DNA of 64,000 nucleotides from Bacteroidia bacterium (GTDB taxonomy: Bacteria > Bacteroidota > Bacteroidia > Bacteroidales > Prolixibacteraceae). The notes below the pieces were generated by a model, which saw only the letters and a program-made list of their open reading frames with translations, did not search any database and was not told the DNA's origin. The stretch spans positions 1 through 64,000 of the forward strand of contig JANYKW010000038.1 of the NCBI GenBank assembly GCA_025358025.1, in the 5' to 3' direction. This document shows positions 17,547 through 29,876 of the stretch, piece after piece (position 1 is the stretch's first letter; every line of letters begins with the position of its first letter). A program made the translations under genes and the position numbers.

Positions 17547-19475
17547 ATGAAAAGAATTTTATGTGGTCTTATTATTCTATTTATACTTTTTAGTACCCTG
17601 GATGCTATTGGCCAGGTGCGCCTGCCACATCTGGTTAGCAATGGGATGGTTCTTCAGCGCGAAACCCCTGTGAAAATCTGGGGCTGGGCCAGCGCAGGGG
17701 AGAAGGTAAGGCTCAGTTTCAACAAAAAGACCTATGAGGCAGTAACATCGGTCGACGGTAATTGGCTGATCACCCTTCCAGCCCAAAAGGCCGGAGGACC
17801 TTTTGAAATGAAAATTTCTGCCAGTAACGAAATAAAGTTGGAGAATATTCTTTTTGGTGATGTTTGGCTCTGCTCCGGTCAGTCGAATATGGAGCTTTCT
17901 ATGCGGAGGGTAGCTGTCCTTTACGGCGATGATATAGCCTCTTCTGCAAATCCGATGATCCGCCAGTTCCTCGTTCCGGTTAGTTGGAACTACAACCAAC
18001 CGCAGCAAGATATTCAAGGAGGCAAATGGGAAGAGGCCAATCCGCAGATTGTACTTTCATTTTCAGCAGTGGGATACTTCTTTGCCCGCGATCTCTTTGC
18101 CCGATACAAGGTTCCGGTTGGGATCATACTGTGCGCTGCTGGCGGTTCGTGTGCCGAAGGATGGCTCAGCGAGGAAACCTTGAAATCCTTTCCGGAACAG
18201 TACAAAATTGCTAAACAGCTTGCTGACACTTCATACTTCAGAAATCTGCTTCTAAATGAGCAGACTTCCATAAGGAAATGGTTTGATGAATTGAGCAAGA
18301 ATGACCTTGGAAGAAAAAATAAGCCCTGGCTAGATCAATCCCTGGATGATTCCTTGTGGTCAGTATTCCGGTTACCATCATCGTTCGAGGATGCAGGGAT
18401 GGATTTTAAGAATGGAGCTGTATGGTTCCGCAAAGAGATTGATTTACCCGAAAGTAGTTCGGGTAAACAAGCGCTTCTGGAGCTTGGACGCATTGTTGAC
18501 AGTGATTCTGTCTTTATCAACGGAAAATTTGTCGGCAATACGACCTACCAATATCCACCTCGCCGTTACACTATCGCACCAGGCATCTTAAAAGCAGGAA
18601 AGAACAACATCACCATTAGGATAGTCAGCCAATCGTTCAATGGAGGTTTCATCAAAGAAAAACCTTACCAGCTGGATGTTAATGGACAATCCTTCGATCT
18701 CAAAGGCCCCTGGAAGTACAACATCGGGGCAAAATGTGGCCCCAGTCCAATGGCAACCTTTTTCCCTGGGAAACCTCTCGGATTATACAATGCCATGCTT
18801 TCGCCCGTGGTAAACTATAAGCTTAAGGGAATGGTTTGGTACCAGGGTGAATCGAATGCCGAAAGGGCCACGGAATACAAATCTGTACTTTCCACCCTGA
18901 TTGGCGAATGGCGGAAACGCTGGGGTCAAGGTGATCTTCCTTTTCTTTTTGTCCAACTTCCCGACTTCATGGAACCAAAAAAGGACCCTTCTGAAAGTAG
19001 CTGGGCAGCTCTTCGATATCAACAACTTAAAACATTATCTGTTCCCAACACGGCCATGGCAGTTACCATTGGGCTGGGTGAATGGAATGACATTCATCCG
19101 CTTCGGAAAAAGGAGGTGGGTCAACGACTGGCTTTGGCCGCTGAAAAGCTGGCTTATGGCGACAATAAATTAGTTACATCGGGTCCCATCTATCATTCGA
19201 GTAGCAAAAAGGGAAACAAGATTGAACTTACTTTTACCAACTGTGGCAGCGGATTGACCACGAACGATGGCAAGGAACTGAACTGTTTCGCTATTGCAGG
19301 AGCCGATAGGAATTTTTTTTGCGCCAAGGCTGTAATTAAGGGGAATAAAATCATCGTTTGGAACGAGAAGGTAGTCAATCCTGAGATCGTTCGTTATGCA
19401 TGGGCAGACAACCCCGCCGGGGCAAATTTGTATAACAGGGAGGGATTACCAGCTTCACCCTTCACATCTGAATGA
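17547..19475 (+). CDS. SGNH acetylesterase (sialate O-acetylesterase-like), probable acetylxylan esterase
   Basis: 642 aa with a signal peptide (about 1-22). Block I Ser is in LCSGQSNMELSM, a glycine block in AAGGSCAEGWL, an Asn block in MVWYQGESNAERA and the Asp-x-x-His pair in WNDIHPLRKKEVGQRLA. Between the first and second halves lies a jelly-roll insert (about 260-390) that could bind carbohydrate, an architecture seen in the SASA/CE20-like group. In this setting its most likely job is removing acetyl groups from xylo-oligosaccharides. It lies 68 bp after the GH30 gene in the same direction. True substrate (xylan or xyloglucan acetyl) cannot be settled by reading. Confidence 0.85.
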   Translation: MKRILCGLIILFILFSTLDAIGQVRLPHLVSNGMVLQRETPVKIWGWASAGEKVRLSFNKKTYEAVTSVDGNWLITLPAQKAGGPFEMKISASNEIKLENILFGDVWLCSGQSNMELSMRRVAVLYGDDIASSANPMIRQFLVPVSWNYNQPQQDIQGGKWEEANPQIVLSFSAVGYFFARDLFARYKVPVGIILCAAGGSCAEGWLSEETLKSFPEQYKIAKQLADTSYFRNLLLNEQTSIRKWFDELSKNDLGRKNKPWLDQSLDDSLWSVFRLPSSFEDAGMDFKNGAVWFRKEIDLPESSSGKQALLELGRIVDSDSVFINGKFVGNTTYQYPPRRYTIAPGILKAGKNNITIRIVSQSFNGGFIKEKPYQLDVNGQSFDLKGPWKYNIGAKCGPSPMATFFPGKPLGLYNAMLSPVVNYKLKGMVWYQGESNAERATEYKSVLSTLIGEWRKRWGQGDLPFLFVQLPDFMEPKKDPSESSWAALRYQQLKTLSVPNTAMAVTIGLGEWNDIHPLRKKEVGQRLALAAEKLAYGDNKLVTSGPIYHSSSKKGNKIELTFTNCGSGLTTNDGKELNCFAIAGADRNFFCAKAVIKGNKIIVWNEKVVNPEIVRYAWADNPAGANLYNREGLPASPFTSE

Positions 19476-19558
19476 CAGCTTGAATAGTGTTGAATAAATG
19501 GCTTCGCCGATCTTCACTTCCATACGACCATTGAGAAACAATTAAAAAAAGTAGTAGG

Positions 19559-22147
19559 ATGAATATTCTAAGAACCAAATACAAACAGACTTTCTGCTCT
19601 TTATCCGGAATTGATAAGATATCATTAAAAGTAATCTGTTTATATTTATTTCTATTTAGCTACATGGGGGCAGATGCCCGGATTCTGGAGGATTTTATAA
19701 CAAACTCCAAGACGGCCGGTTGTTTTGTTGTCGCTGAAAACAGACAAACTGCTCCCCTCGTCATGAGTGAAAATGAATTTCCTGGTGTCCTGACCGTGGC
19801 AGGGTTTTTAAAAAATGACCTGCAGCTTGTCGGATTAACACAGCCTGAACTTATTGTAGGCAAGATTCCAACTGCCGAACAAATTCTCCTGGTAGGTACA
19901 CTTGGTCATAGTATTCTTTTAGATGAACTTGTAAAAAAGGGGAAAATAGATGTTTCTGATATAAGGGGCAAGTGGGAAGCCACGCTGACCCAAGTGATAC
20001 AGAATCCTTTCCCCGGAGTGCTAAAAGCATTGATCATTGCTGGCAGCGACAAGCGCGGAACTATCTATGGCATGCTCAACTTTAGCCGTCAAATGGGCGT
20101 TTCTCCCTGGTATTGGTGGGCGGATGTTCCAGTCAGGAAAAGAGAAACCCTTTATGTAAAAGAGGGACGGTATGTCAGCCAAAGTCCTAAAGTGAAGTAT
20201 CGTGGTATCTTTTTAAACGATGAATCCCCTGCACTTTCAGGCTGGTCAAAAGAGAAGTTCGGTGGGTTTAACCATCAGTTTTATAGTCATGTATTTGAAC
20301 TGATCCTGCGTTTGAGGGGCAATTACCTTTGGCCGGCAATGTGGGGAAACGCTTTTTTTGATGATGATGCGGAAAATGGGAAACTGGCTAACGACCTCGG
20401 GATTGTTATTGGCACTTCACATCATGAACCACTCGGTCGTGCACATGACGAATGGCGCAGATACGGCTCCGGTCCATGGGATTACAGTAAAAATGCCGAA
20501 GTTCTCAAAGCTTTCTGGACCAAAGGCATGGAACGGATAAAAGATTATGAAACTGTCGTCTCTATTGGGATGCGGGGGGATGGTGATCAGGCAATGAGCG
20601 AAGGGACAAATATTGCACTACTGGAAAAAATCGTCACAGACCAAAGGAAAATCATCGGCAATGTGACCGGTAAAAAGGCTTCGGAAACGCCCCAACTATG
20701 GGCGCTGTATAAAGAGGTGCAGAATTATTATGATAAAGGGATGAAGGTTCCCGATGATGTAACTTTGCTGCTTTGCGATGATAATTGGGGAAATGTGCGT
20801 AAGCTTCCCGAAGTGAATACTCTTGCCCATCCAGGGGGATACGGTATGTACTACCATTTCGATTATGTTGGCGGACCAAGAAATTACAAGTGGATCAATG
20901 TAAGTCAGGTACAGCGTATTTGGGAGCAAATGAACCTGACGTATAGCCACGGAGTAAACCGGATCTGGATTGTGAATGTGGGTGACCTGAAACCGATGGA
21001 ATATCCGATCAGTTTCTTCCTGGATATGGCCTGGGACCCAACCTGTTTCAACTCACAGAATTTATTGCAACATACTGAAGATTGGTGTACAGAGCAGTTT
21101 GGCTTGCAATTTGGTAAAGAAGCCGCCCGAATCTTCAACCTATATACAAAATATAACCACCGGGTTACGCCCGAATTGCTAAATGCCAATACCTACAGTC
21201 TTGCGAATTACAATGAGTTTGAGACGGTGCGCAACAATTACAGGGATCTGGCTTTGGATGCCCATCGATTGTATAATATGATTCCAAATGAGTATAAAGA
21301 TGCTTTCGATCAGCTGGTGCTATTTCCTGTAAACGCTTGTTCAAACCTCTACGAAATGTACTACGCCGTGGCGAAAAACAGGCAGTTGGCTGCTGCCAAA
21401 AACTTGGAAGCAAACCACTGGGCCGATGTGGTGAAGGAGTGTTTTGACCGTGATTCGCTGTTGACAATTCACTACAATCAGCAGATTTCCGGTGGGAAGT
21501 GGAATCATCTGATGGATCAAATTCGAATCGGATACACTTATTGGCAACAGCCTCAAAGGCGCAAAAAGCCTGAGGTAACCAGAGTTGAAAAACATGAACC
21601 TGCTAATTCTGAATTGGCCTTTACTGAAGCCGACGGTTATATTTCGATTGAAGCTGAAAATTTTCAGGGATCAAAAGGGACAGGAACGATTCATTGGGAG
21701 GTTATCCCCAGCCTGGGGAAAACCGCTTCGGGTATCACAACTTTCCCGCAAAATCAGTATCCTGCAGCCGGAGATTCTGTCTATTTGGATTATAACCTGA
21801 ACCTTAAGTCAACAGGCAAATTTACCGTGTCGGTCCTGGTTTCACCTAGTCTGAACTTCAATGCCAACAAGGGATTGCATTATGCAATTTCATTCGATGG
21901 AGGAGTCGAACAGATTGTCAACATTAACCATGAATACTCTGTTCAAGAAATGGAACACTGGCAGGCAAACCGTATCAATGCAACCAAAACCATACATAGC
22001 ATTAATAACCCTGGTTTACATAAGTTGAAAATCCGGGTGCTCGAACCTGGGATTGTTCTGCAAAAAATTCTGGTCGATACCGGCGGATTGAAGCCAAGCT
22101 TTTTAGGAGCCCCGCAAAGTAAATTGTCAATTTTCGAAAAAAAATAG
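19559..22147 (+). CDS. GH115 alpha-glucuronidase (xylan-active)
   Basis: 862 aa with an N-terminal hydrophobic segment (about 25-41) serving as a long signal peptide. Family blocks are clear: AGSDKRGTIYGMLNFSRQMGVSPWYWWADVPV, YRGIFLNDESPALSGWS, LRGNYLWPAMWGNAF and GTSHHEPLGRAHDEW, then a helical section and a C-terminal beta-sandwich (about 700-850; ISIEAENFQGSKGTG). GH115 enzymes remove (4-O-methyl)glucuronic acid from internal xylose units of xylan, unlike GH67 which acts only at the non-reducing end. It lies 54 bp before the GH67 gene. A shorter start at an internal Met is possible, since the first about 20 residues are charged and not signal-like. Confidence 0.92.
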   Translation: MNILRTKYKQTFCSLSGIDKISLKVICLYLFLFSYMGADARILEDFITNSKTAGCFVVAENRQTAPLVMSENEFPGVLTVAGFLKNDLQLVGLTQPELIVGKIPTAEQILLVGTLGHSILLDELVKKGKIDVSDIRGKWEATLTQVIQNPFPGVLKALIIAGSDKRGTIYGMLNFSRQMGVSPWYWWADVPVRKRETLYVKEGRYVSQSPKVKYRGIFLNDESPALSGWSKEKFGGFNHQFYSHVFELILRLRGNYLWPAMWGNAFFDDDAENGKLANDLGIVIGTSHHEPLGRAHDEWRRYGSGPWDYSKNAEVLKAFWTKGMERIKDYETVVSIGMRGDGDQAMSEGTNIALLEKIVTDQRKIIGNVTGKKASETPQLWALYKEVQNYYDKGMKVPDDVTLLLCDDNWGNVRKLPEVNTLAHPGGYGMYYHFDYVGGPRNYKWINVSQVQRIWEQMNLTYSHGVNRIWIVNVGDLKPMEYPISFFLDMAWDPTCFNSQNLLQHTEDWCTEQFGLQFGKEAARIFNLYTKYNHRVTPELLNANTYSLANYNEFETVRNNYRDLALDAHRLYNMIPNEYKDAFDQLVLFPVNACSNLYEMYYAVAKNRQLAAAKNLEANHWADVVKECFDRDSLLTIHYNQQISGGKWNHLMDQIRIGYTYWQQPQRRKKPEVTRVEKHEPANSELAFTEADGYISIEAENFQGSKGTGTIHWEVIPSLGKTASGITTFPQNQYPAAGDSVYLDYNLNLKSTGKFTVSVLVSPSLNFNANKGLHYAISFDGGVEQIVNINHEYSVQEMEHWQANRINATKTIHSINNPGLHKLKIRVLEPGIVLQKILVDTGGLKPSFLGAPQSKLSIFEKK

Positions 22148-22201
22148 TTTGTAAATTCGGAAAGGTTTGTTTACCACCAGTCTTTACAATAAAACAAGAA
22201 A

Positions 22202-23881
22202 ATGAGAAGCATCTTAATATCATTCATCACCATTTTGGTCCCTATTTTCATGTATGCAGAAGATGGTTCTGAGCTTTGGCTACGTTACAAGGCTTTGCCG
22301 GATGCAGTGTCAAAACAATATTCCCAACAGCTTCAATATCTTGCCTTTAACCTCAACAGTCCGACCAGAATCATAGTCAGGTCAGAACTGGATCAAGCGC
22401 TTGCGGGATTATTGGGAAGTAAGTTGGCAGAAAGCCGAAAGATTCGGAAAAGTACCTTGGTAATAGGTACGATGAAAGATAATTTGGTTGAACAGCTGGT
22501 TTCTGCCGATTCCCTCAAATTGTGCGGAGCTGATGGGTTTGTATTGCGAAGTATGGATTTTAAGGGGGATAAAATTTTGCTGCTTGCAGCGAATCAGGAT
22601 ATCGGATTGCTTTACGGAATTTTTGAACTGATTCGGCAGTTACAACAGGAACACCAACTCGCCGGGTTAAATTTGGTTGAAAAGCCAAGCTACCAGCGGA
22701 GGATTCTCGATCATTGGGATAATCTGGACCGAACAGTGGAACGTGGATATGCCGGTCATTCCCTCTGGAAATGGGATGAGCTACCGGAGGTTATCAGTCC
22801 GCAATACAAGGAATATGCCAGGGCGAATGCCTCTATCGGGATCAATGGCACGGTTTTGAACAATGTAAATGCCAGCCCCAAAATTTTAAGTAGTGAATAC
22901 CTTTCGAAGGTAAAGGTGATGGCCGATATTTTTCGTCCTTATGGAATTCACGTTTATCTGTCGGTAAATTTTTCTTCACCGAAAGAATTGGGTGGCCTGC
23001 CAAACTCTGATCCTTTGGACGGGAAAGTTGCAGCATGGTGGAAAAAGAAGGCAGATGAGATTTATGCTTTAATTCCCGATTTTGGGGGTTTCCTGGTGAA
23101 GGCCAATTCAGAAGGATTACCTGGGCCCCAGGATTATGGCAGAAGCCATGCTGATGGTGCCAATATGCTGGCCGATGCTTTGGCTCCCCATGGAGGGATT
23201 GTGATGTGGCGTGCATTTGTTTATAAGCCTGATGGAGATGACCGTGCCAAACAAGCGTACAAAGAATTTAAACCTTTGGATGGAAAATTCCGATCCAATG
23301 TTATTATTCAGGTTAAAAATGGTCCTGTCGATTTTCAGCCCCGCGAACCATTCAGTCCATTGTTTGGTGCGATGAAGCATACTACCTTAATGGCTGAGTT
23401 ACAGATTACAAAAGAGTACCTTGGTTTTTCAGATCACTTGGCTTACCTTGGCCCTTTGTTTGAAGAATGTTTGGATGCAGATACCTATGCTGAAGGACCA
23501 GGTTCAACAGTCGCCCGGATAACGGATGGATCAGTTTTTAAGGACTCGGTTACGGCAATTGCAGGAGTAGCTAACATTGGAGAAGAGAAGCATTGGTGTG
23601 GAGATAATTTTGCACAGGCCAACTGGTATGTATTTGGTCGCTTGGCCTGGGACAATACCTTATCTTCAATGGACATTTCAGTTGAATGGATTGAACAGAC
23701 TTTATCGAGGGACCGCGAATTTGTATCTGAAGTCAGTCGAATGATGATGCAGTCGCGGGAAGCTTGTTTGCTTTATTTTCAAACTTTCTCGAAGAATCCG
23801 ATACCCGAAGAGCTTGATCGACCTGAACACCAGTTGGATGAGCTTAAAAAACTGAAATTTAATTTGAAAAACCACAACTAA
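22202..23881 (+). CDS. GH67 alpha-glucuronidase with apparent internal deletion of the C-terminal domain
   Basis: 559 aa with a signal peptide (ends FMYAEDG). The N-terminal domain (about 20-150) and TIM barrel (about 150-440) are intact, with three conserved acids: Glu304 (KANSEGLPGP), Asp377 (NGPVDFQP) and Glu399 (AELQITKEY). GH67 proteins usually run to about 700 aa. Here SRMMMQSREA, which should lead into the long helical domain (VNYMTPLGLHH ...), runs directly into CLLYFQTFSKNPIPEELDRPEH, which normally forms the extreme C-terminus. So roughly 120-150 residues seem to have been lost in frame near 23755-23770. That domain supports dimerisation in known enzymes, so activity is uncertain; the GH115 could compensate. 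Confidence 0.88.
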   Translation: MRSILISFITILVPIFMYAEDGSELWLRYKALPDAVSKQYSQQLQYLAFNLNSPTRIIVRSELDQALAGLLGSKLAESRKIRKSTLVIGTMKDNLVEQLVSADSLKLCGADGFVLRSMDFKGDKILLLAANQDIGLLYGIFELIRQLQQEHQLAGLNLVEKPSYQRRILDHWDNLDRTVERGYAGHSLWKWDELPEVISPQYKEYARANASIGINGTVLNNVNASPKILSSEYLSKVKVMADIFRPYGIHVYLSVNFSSPKELGGLPNSDPLDGKVAAWWKKKADEIYALIPDFGGFLVKANSEGLPGPQDYGRSHADGANMLADALAPHGGIVMWRAFVYKPDGDDRAKQAYKEFKPLDGKFRSNVIIQVKNGPVDFQPREPFSPLFGAMKHTTLMAELQITKEYLGFSDHLAYLGPLFEECLDADTYAEGPGSTVARITDGSVFKDSVTAIAGVANIGEEKHWCGDNFAQANWYVFGRLAWDNTLSSMDISVEWIEQTLSRDREFVSEVSRMMMQSREACLLYFQTFSKNPIPEELDRPEHQLDELKKLKFNLKNHN

Positions 23882-23926
23882 GAATAGTGGATTGAATCAC
23901 AAGATTTTAATTAAAAATTTCCAAAG

Positions 23927-25390
23927 ATGAAACGAATTACCCAAAAAATTTCTGTTTTTGAAAAAATTGGCTACAGCCTGGGTGATCTTGCTGCTAACCT
24001 GGTTTTTCAAACAATAATTACCTATTTAGCTTATTTCTATACTGATATTTACGGGCTTAAAAGCACTGATGCTTCGATCATTATGCTTTCTGTCGGCCTG
24101 ACTGCCGCCTTCATATTTAATCCAATAATTGGATTATTAGCCGACAGAACCTATTCAAAATGGGGCAAATTCCGGCCATGGATACTCTACACATCCATCC
24201 CCTTAGGGGTTGTAGCACTTCTGGCATTTTCAACGCCGAATTTTGCGTACAAAGGAAAACTCATTTACGCCGCCGCGACTTATTCTCTCCTGTTGATGTT
24301 GTATGCTTCGAGTAATTTGCCTTACTCGGCTTTAAGTGGGGTAATAACCGGCAATATGGGCGAAAGAAATAGTATTTCATCGTACCGTTTCGTGGCAGTA
24401 ATGTTTGCCCAATTTTTTGTCCAGGTTTTTATGTTGCCGATTATTATTTACGCCGGTCACGGAGATAAGGCAGTCGGAATTGAAGCAGTAATGACCTGGA
24501 TGGCCATTGTTGGCACCATTATGCTATTGATCACTTTTTTTTCTACGAGAGAGCGCATTGTTCCTACTCTGGAGCAAAAATCCTCCATCAAGGATGACTT
24601 GTCGGATCTGGTTAAGAATAGACCTTGGCTAATCATGCTCATTTTAACCGTTTTAGTGTTCATCACCCTTGCCATGAAAGGTGGTTCTTATGTTTATTAT
24701 TTTAATAACTACGTGGATAAAACTGCACTTGCAAATTTTATTGGTCCGGTGATCTCTTTATTATCTGATTTAGGTATAAACTTTTTCGGATCTGACCCGG
24801 TAGCTGCCGGATTTGGTTTATTTAATGCAGGTGGTATTATATTCATGATTGTTGGAATTTCCTTGTCAAAAAAGCTGGCAGATAAATATGGTAAACGAGA
24901 TGTTTTTCAGTATAGCTTACTTGTTTCTACTATTTTTATCCTGATATTTTTCTTTTTCAAGGCGGATAGTGTCTTCTTAATATTTGGTTCTCAGATTCTG
25001 CACGGATTTTTCTATGGTCTCACTATTCCTATTCTTTGGGCCATGATTGCCGATGTTGCCGACTATTCAGAAATGAAAACTAACCGCAGGGCGACTGCAA
25101 TCATTTTCTCAGCGATGATGGTTGGACTAAAAGCTGGGCTATCCATAGGAGGGGCATTAGTTTCATGGATCTTAGGCTTGTACGGCTACATTGCTAAAGA
25201 CAGTGCAGTCGCCGGGCATGAAATTATTCAACCTGAAGCTGTAGCCAGCGGAGCTAGACTGCTGGTGAGCATATATCCGTCAATTCCGTTCCTTATCGGG
25301 GTAGGTCTTCTTTATTTCTATGTTATCGATAAGAAAATGGAGGTGAAAATTGAAGAAGAATTGAAATCCCGCAGAGGCGGAAACATATAA
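23927..25390 (+). CDS. GPH-family (MFS) sugar:cation symporter
   Basis: 487 aa and about 12 membrane helices. Family marks: KIGYSLGDLAANLVFQ near the N-terminus, DRTYSKWGKFRPWILYTSIP after helix 2 and WAMIADVADYSEMKTNRRATAI in the second half, all typical of glycoside-pentoside-hexuronide symporters. It lies in the inner membrane and would bring xylo-oligosaccharides or aldouronic acids into the cytoplasm, driven by Na+ or H+. Position between periplasmic alpha-glucuronidases and the GH10/GH43 pair supports xylo-oligosaccharide as substrate. An extra loop near residues 255-290 (YVDKTALANFIG ... GSDPVAAG) is slightly longer than usual. Confidence 0.93.
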   Translation: MKRITQKISVFEKIGYSLGDLAANLVFQTIITYLAYFYTDIYGLKSTDASIIMLSVGLTAAFIFNPIIGLLADRTYSKWGKFRPWILYTSIPLGVVALLAFSTPNFAYKGKLIYAAATYSLLLMLYASSNLPYSALSGVITGNMGERNSISSYRFVAVMFAQFFVQVFMLPIIIYAGHGDKAVGIEAVMTWMAIVGTIMLLITFFSTRERIVPTLEQKSSIKDDLSDLVKNRPWLIMLILTVLVFITLAMKGGSYVYYFNNYVDKTALANFIGPVISLLSDLGINFFGSDPVAAGFGLFNAGGIIFMIVGISLSKKLADKYGKRDVFQYSLLVSTIFILIFFFFKADSVFLIFGSQILHGFFYGLTIPILWAMIADVADYSEMKTNRRATAIIFSAMMVGLKAGLSIGGALVSWILGLYGYIAKDSAVAGHEIIQPEAVASGARLLVSIYPSIPFLIGVGLLYFYVIDKKMEVKIEEELKSRRGGNI

Positions 25391-25419
25391 TAAAAATGGT
25401 ACAACTAAACACAACTAAA

Positions 25420-26532
25420 ATGAAAATCAAAATTATTTTATCGATTGCTGCCCTGGTTTTTCTGGCATCAGCAAATTCAATGGCTCAAAAAACTTTAAGA
25501 GAGGCTACCAAAGGCAAATTTTTGTTTGGCGTAGCAGTGAATATGCAACAAGTTAATGGCGTTAATCCCATTGAATCAGAACTGATTGCCAAGGAATTCA
25601 GCGCTATTGTTCCCGAAAATGTGATGAAACCTCAACCTATCCAGCCGGAAGAAAACAAATTCTTTTGGGACTCAGCCGATAAATTTGTTGCTTTTGGTGA
25701 AAAGAACAAACAGGTTGTAACCAGTCACTGTCTGATGTGGCATTCTCAAATTGGCAGATGGATGTTTGTGGATGCCGAAGGGAAAGATGTATCACCCGAA
25801 GTTCTGAAAGAACGCATGCACAAGCACATCTCCGCAGTTGTTGGTCGATATAAAGGCCGCATAAAAGGCTGGGATGTTGTGAACGAAGCCTTTGAAGACA
25901 ACGGCAAATACCGGAACAGCAAATTCTATCAGATTCTGGGCAAGGATTTCATTAAATACGCTTTCCAGTTTGCCCACGAAGCCGATCCGGATGCGGAATT
26001 GAACTACAATGATTACAATGTTGAAAATCCAGCCAAATGCGATGCGATCGTAGCGCTGGTAAAAGAGCTCAAAAGTGCCGGATGCAGAATAGATGCTGTC
26101 GGTACACAAGCACACTGGCACATGAAATCACCTTCACTGGAAGCAACGGAAACCAGTTTCAAAAAACTAAAAGCTACCGGAGTGCATATCCTGGTTACTG
26201 AATGGGATATTTCTATACTCCCGAGTCCATTTGAGGGGGCAGAAATTTCTAAAAATTTCAGCTATTCCAAGGAGATGGATCCTTATCGTGATGGAGTACC
26301 CGACTCTGTTCAAAAGAAATGGGACAAACGCATGCTGGATATGTTCGGACTTTTCCTTAAATACAACGATGTGATTGATCGCGTTACCCTTTGGGGCCTG
26401 AGCGACAACGTATCCTGGCTGAACAACTTTCCGATCCGCGGCCGGAAAGATTATCCCTTACTCTTCGACCGCAATAACCAACGAAAGAGTGTCGTGGAAG
26501 AGATGATTAAGCTGGCAGAAAAATATAAGTAA
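25420..26532 (+). CDS. GH10 endo-1,4-beta-xylanase
   Basis: I prefer the ATG at 25420 because it begins a clean signal peptide (MKIKIILSIAALVFLASANSMAQ); an in-frame ATG at 25396, only 5 bp after the symporter stop, is the alternative. Of 370 aa, GH10 marks are PENVMKPQPIQPEENKFFWD, HCLMWHSQIGRWMF, acid/base Glu156 in WDVVNEAFED and nucleophile Glu261 in LVTEWDISIL, ending LWGLSDNVSWLNNFP. It cleaves xylan or xylo-oligosaccharides, probably in the periplasm or at the cell surface. It is a single-domain enzyme with no carbohydrate-binding insert. Its stop overlaps the next start (TAATG), so GH43 translation is coupled. Confidence 0.95.
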   Translation: MKIKIILSIAALVFLASANSMAQKTLREATKGKFLFGVAVNMQQVNGVNPIESELIAKEFSAIVPENVMKPQPIQPEENKFFWDSADKFVAFGEKNKQVVTSHCLMWHSQIGRWMFVDAEGKDVSPEVLKERMHKHISAVVGRYKGRIKGWDVVNEAFEDNGKYRNSKFYQILGKDFIKYAFQFAHEADPDAELNYNDYNVENPAKCDAIVALVKELKSAGCRIDAVGTQAHWHMKSPSLEATETSFKKLKATGVHILVTEWDISILPSPFEGAEISKNFSYSKEMDPYRDGVPDSVQKKWDKRMLDMFGLFLKYNDVIDRVTLWGLSDNVSWLNNFPIRGRKDYPLLFDRNNQRKSVVEEMIKLAEKYK

Positions 26533-27503
26533 TGAAGAAAGCAAAGTATTTGGTGGAGAATGATTTTATGGCCGACCCTGCTGTTCATCTTTTCGGGGGG
26601 AGACTGTATATCTATCCTTCCCACGACCGTGAATCGGGTATTCCTGAAAATGACAACGGTGATCATTTTGATATGAATGATTACCATGTGTTCTCTACTT
26701 CGGATATTGAAAACGAATCTTTGACCGACCATGGTGTCGTTCTGAAACTAAGCGACATCCCGTGGGCCGGACGCCAGCTATGGGATTGTGATGTGGCTTT
26801 TAAGAACGGCAAATATTATATGTATTTTCCGTTGAAGGACAAGACGGATATATTCCGTCTGGGGGTAGCTATTTCCGATAGTCCGGCAGGTACATTCATT
26901 CCCCGGTCAGACCCGATCAGGGGAAGTTACAGCATCGACCCGGCCGTATTTGAGGATGCCGATGGAACTCATTATATGTATTTCGGCGGTTTATGGGGTG
27001 GCCAGTTGCAACGCTACAAGGATAACAAAGCCTTGGAAAGTGCCTGTCTGCCATCAGGAGAGGAATTGGCATTACCATCAAGGGTGGTTCGCCTGTCAGA
27101 CGATATGCTTGGATTTGCCGAAGATCCCAAACCTGTTATTATACTAAATCAAGATGGAACTCCGATGAAAGCGGGACAGACTGTCCGGTTCTTCGAAGCT
27201 TCCTGGATGCACCGCTACAAGGGTAAGTACTATTTCTCCTATTCAACAGGTGATACCCATTTGTTGTGTTATGCTACCGGGGATAACCCTTATGGTCCAT
27301 TCACCTACCAGGGTGTGATTCTTACGCCGGTAGTGGGTTGGACTACCCACCACTCCATCGTTGAGTTTAAAGGGAAGTGGTACTTATTTCATCACGACAG
27401 TGTTCCTTCAGGTGGAAAAACCTGGTTACGCAGTCTTAAGGTGGTGGAGTTGGAATATGATAATGAGGGAAATATTTTAACGATACACGGAGGAGGCGAA
27501 TAA
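26532..27503 (+). CDS. GH43 beta-xylosidase-like enzyme, cytoplasmic
   Basis: 323 aa with no signal peptide (MKKAKYLVENDFMADPAVH). Five-bladed propeller catalytic set: base Asp14 (FMADPAVH), pKa modulator Asp136 (YSIDPAVFED) and acid Glu222 (RFFEASWM). The compact single-domain form with THHSIVEFKGKWYLFHHDS near the end is like GH43 subfamily 1 enzymes, several of which act on xylo-oligosaccharides; arabinofuranosidase activity is possible. The lack of a signal peptide, next to a GPH symporter, argues that imported oligosaccharides are finished in the cytoplasm. Translation starts on the last base of the GH10 stop. Confidence 0.9.
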   Translation: MKKAKYLVENDFMADPAVHLFGGRLYIYPSHDRESGIPENDNGDHFDMNDYHVFSTSDIENESLTDHGVVLKLSDIPWAGRQLWDCDVAFKNGKYYMYFPLKDKTDIFRLGVAISDSPAGTFIPRSDPIRGSYSIDPAVFEDADGTHYMYFGGLWGGQLQRYKDNKALESACLPSGEELALPSRVVRLSDDMLGFAEDPKPVIILNQDGTPMKAGQTVRFFEASWMHRYKGKYYFSYSTGDTHLLCYATGDNPYGPFTYQGVILTPVVGWTTHHSIVEFKGKWYLFHHDSVPSGGKTWLRSLKVVELEYDNEGNILTIHGGGE

Positions 27504-27513
27504 ATAATTTTAA

Positions 27514-28383
<870 letters not shown>

Positions 28384-28385
28384 TT

Positions 28386-29875
<1,490 letters not shown>

Positions 29876-29876
29876 T

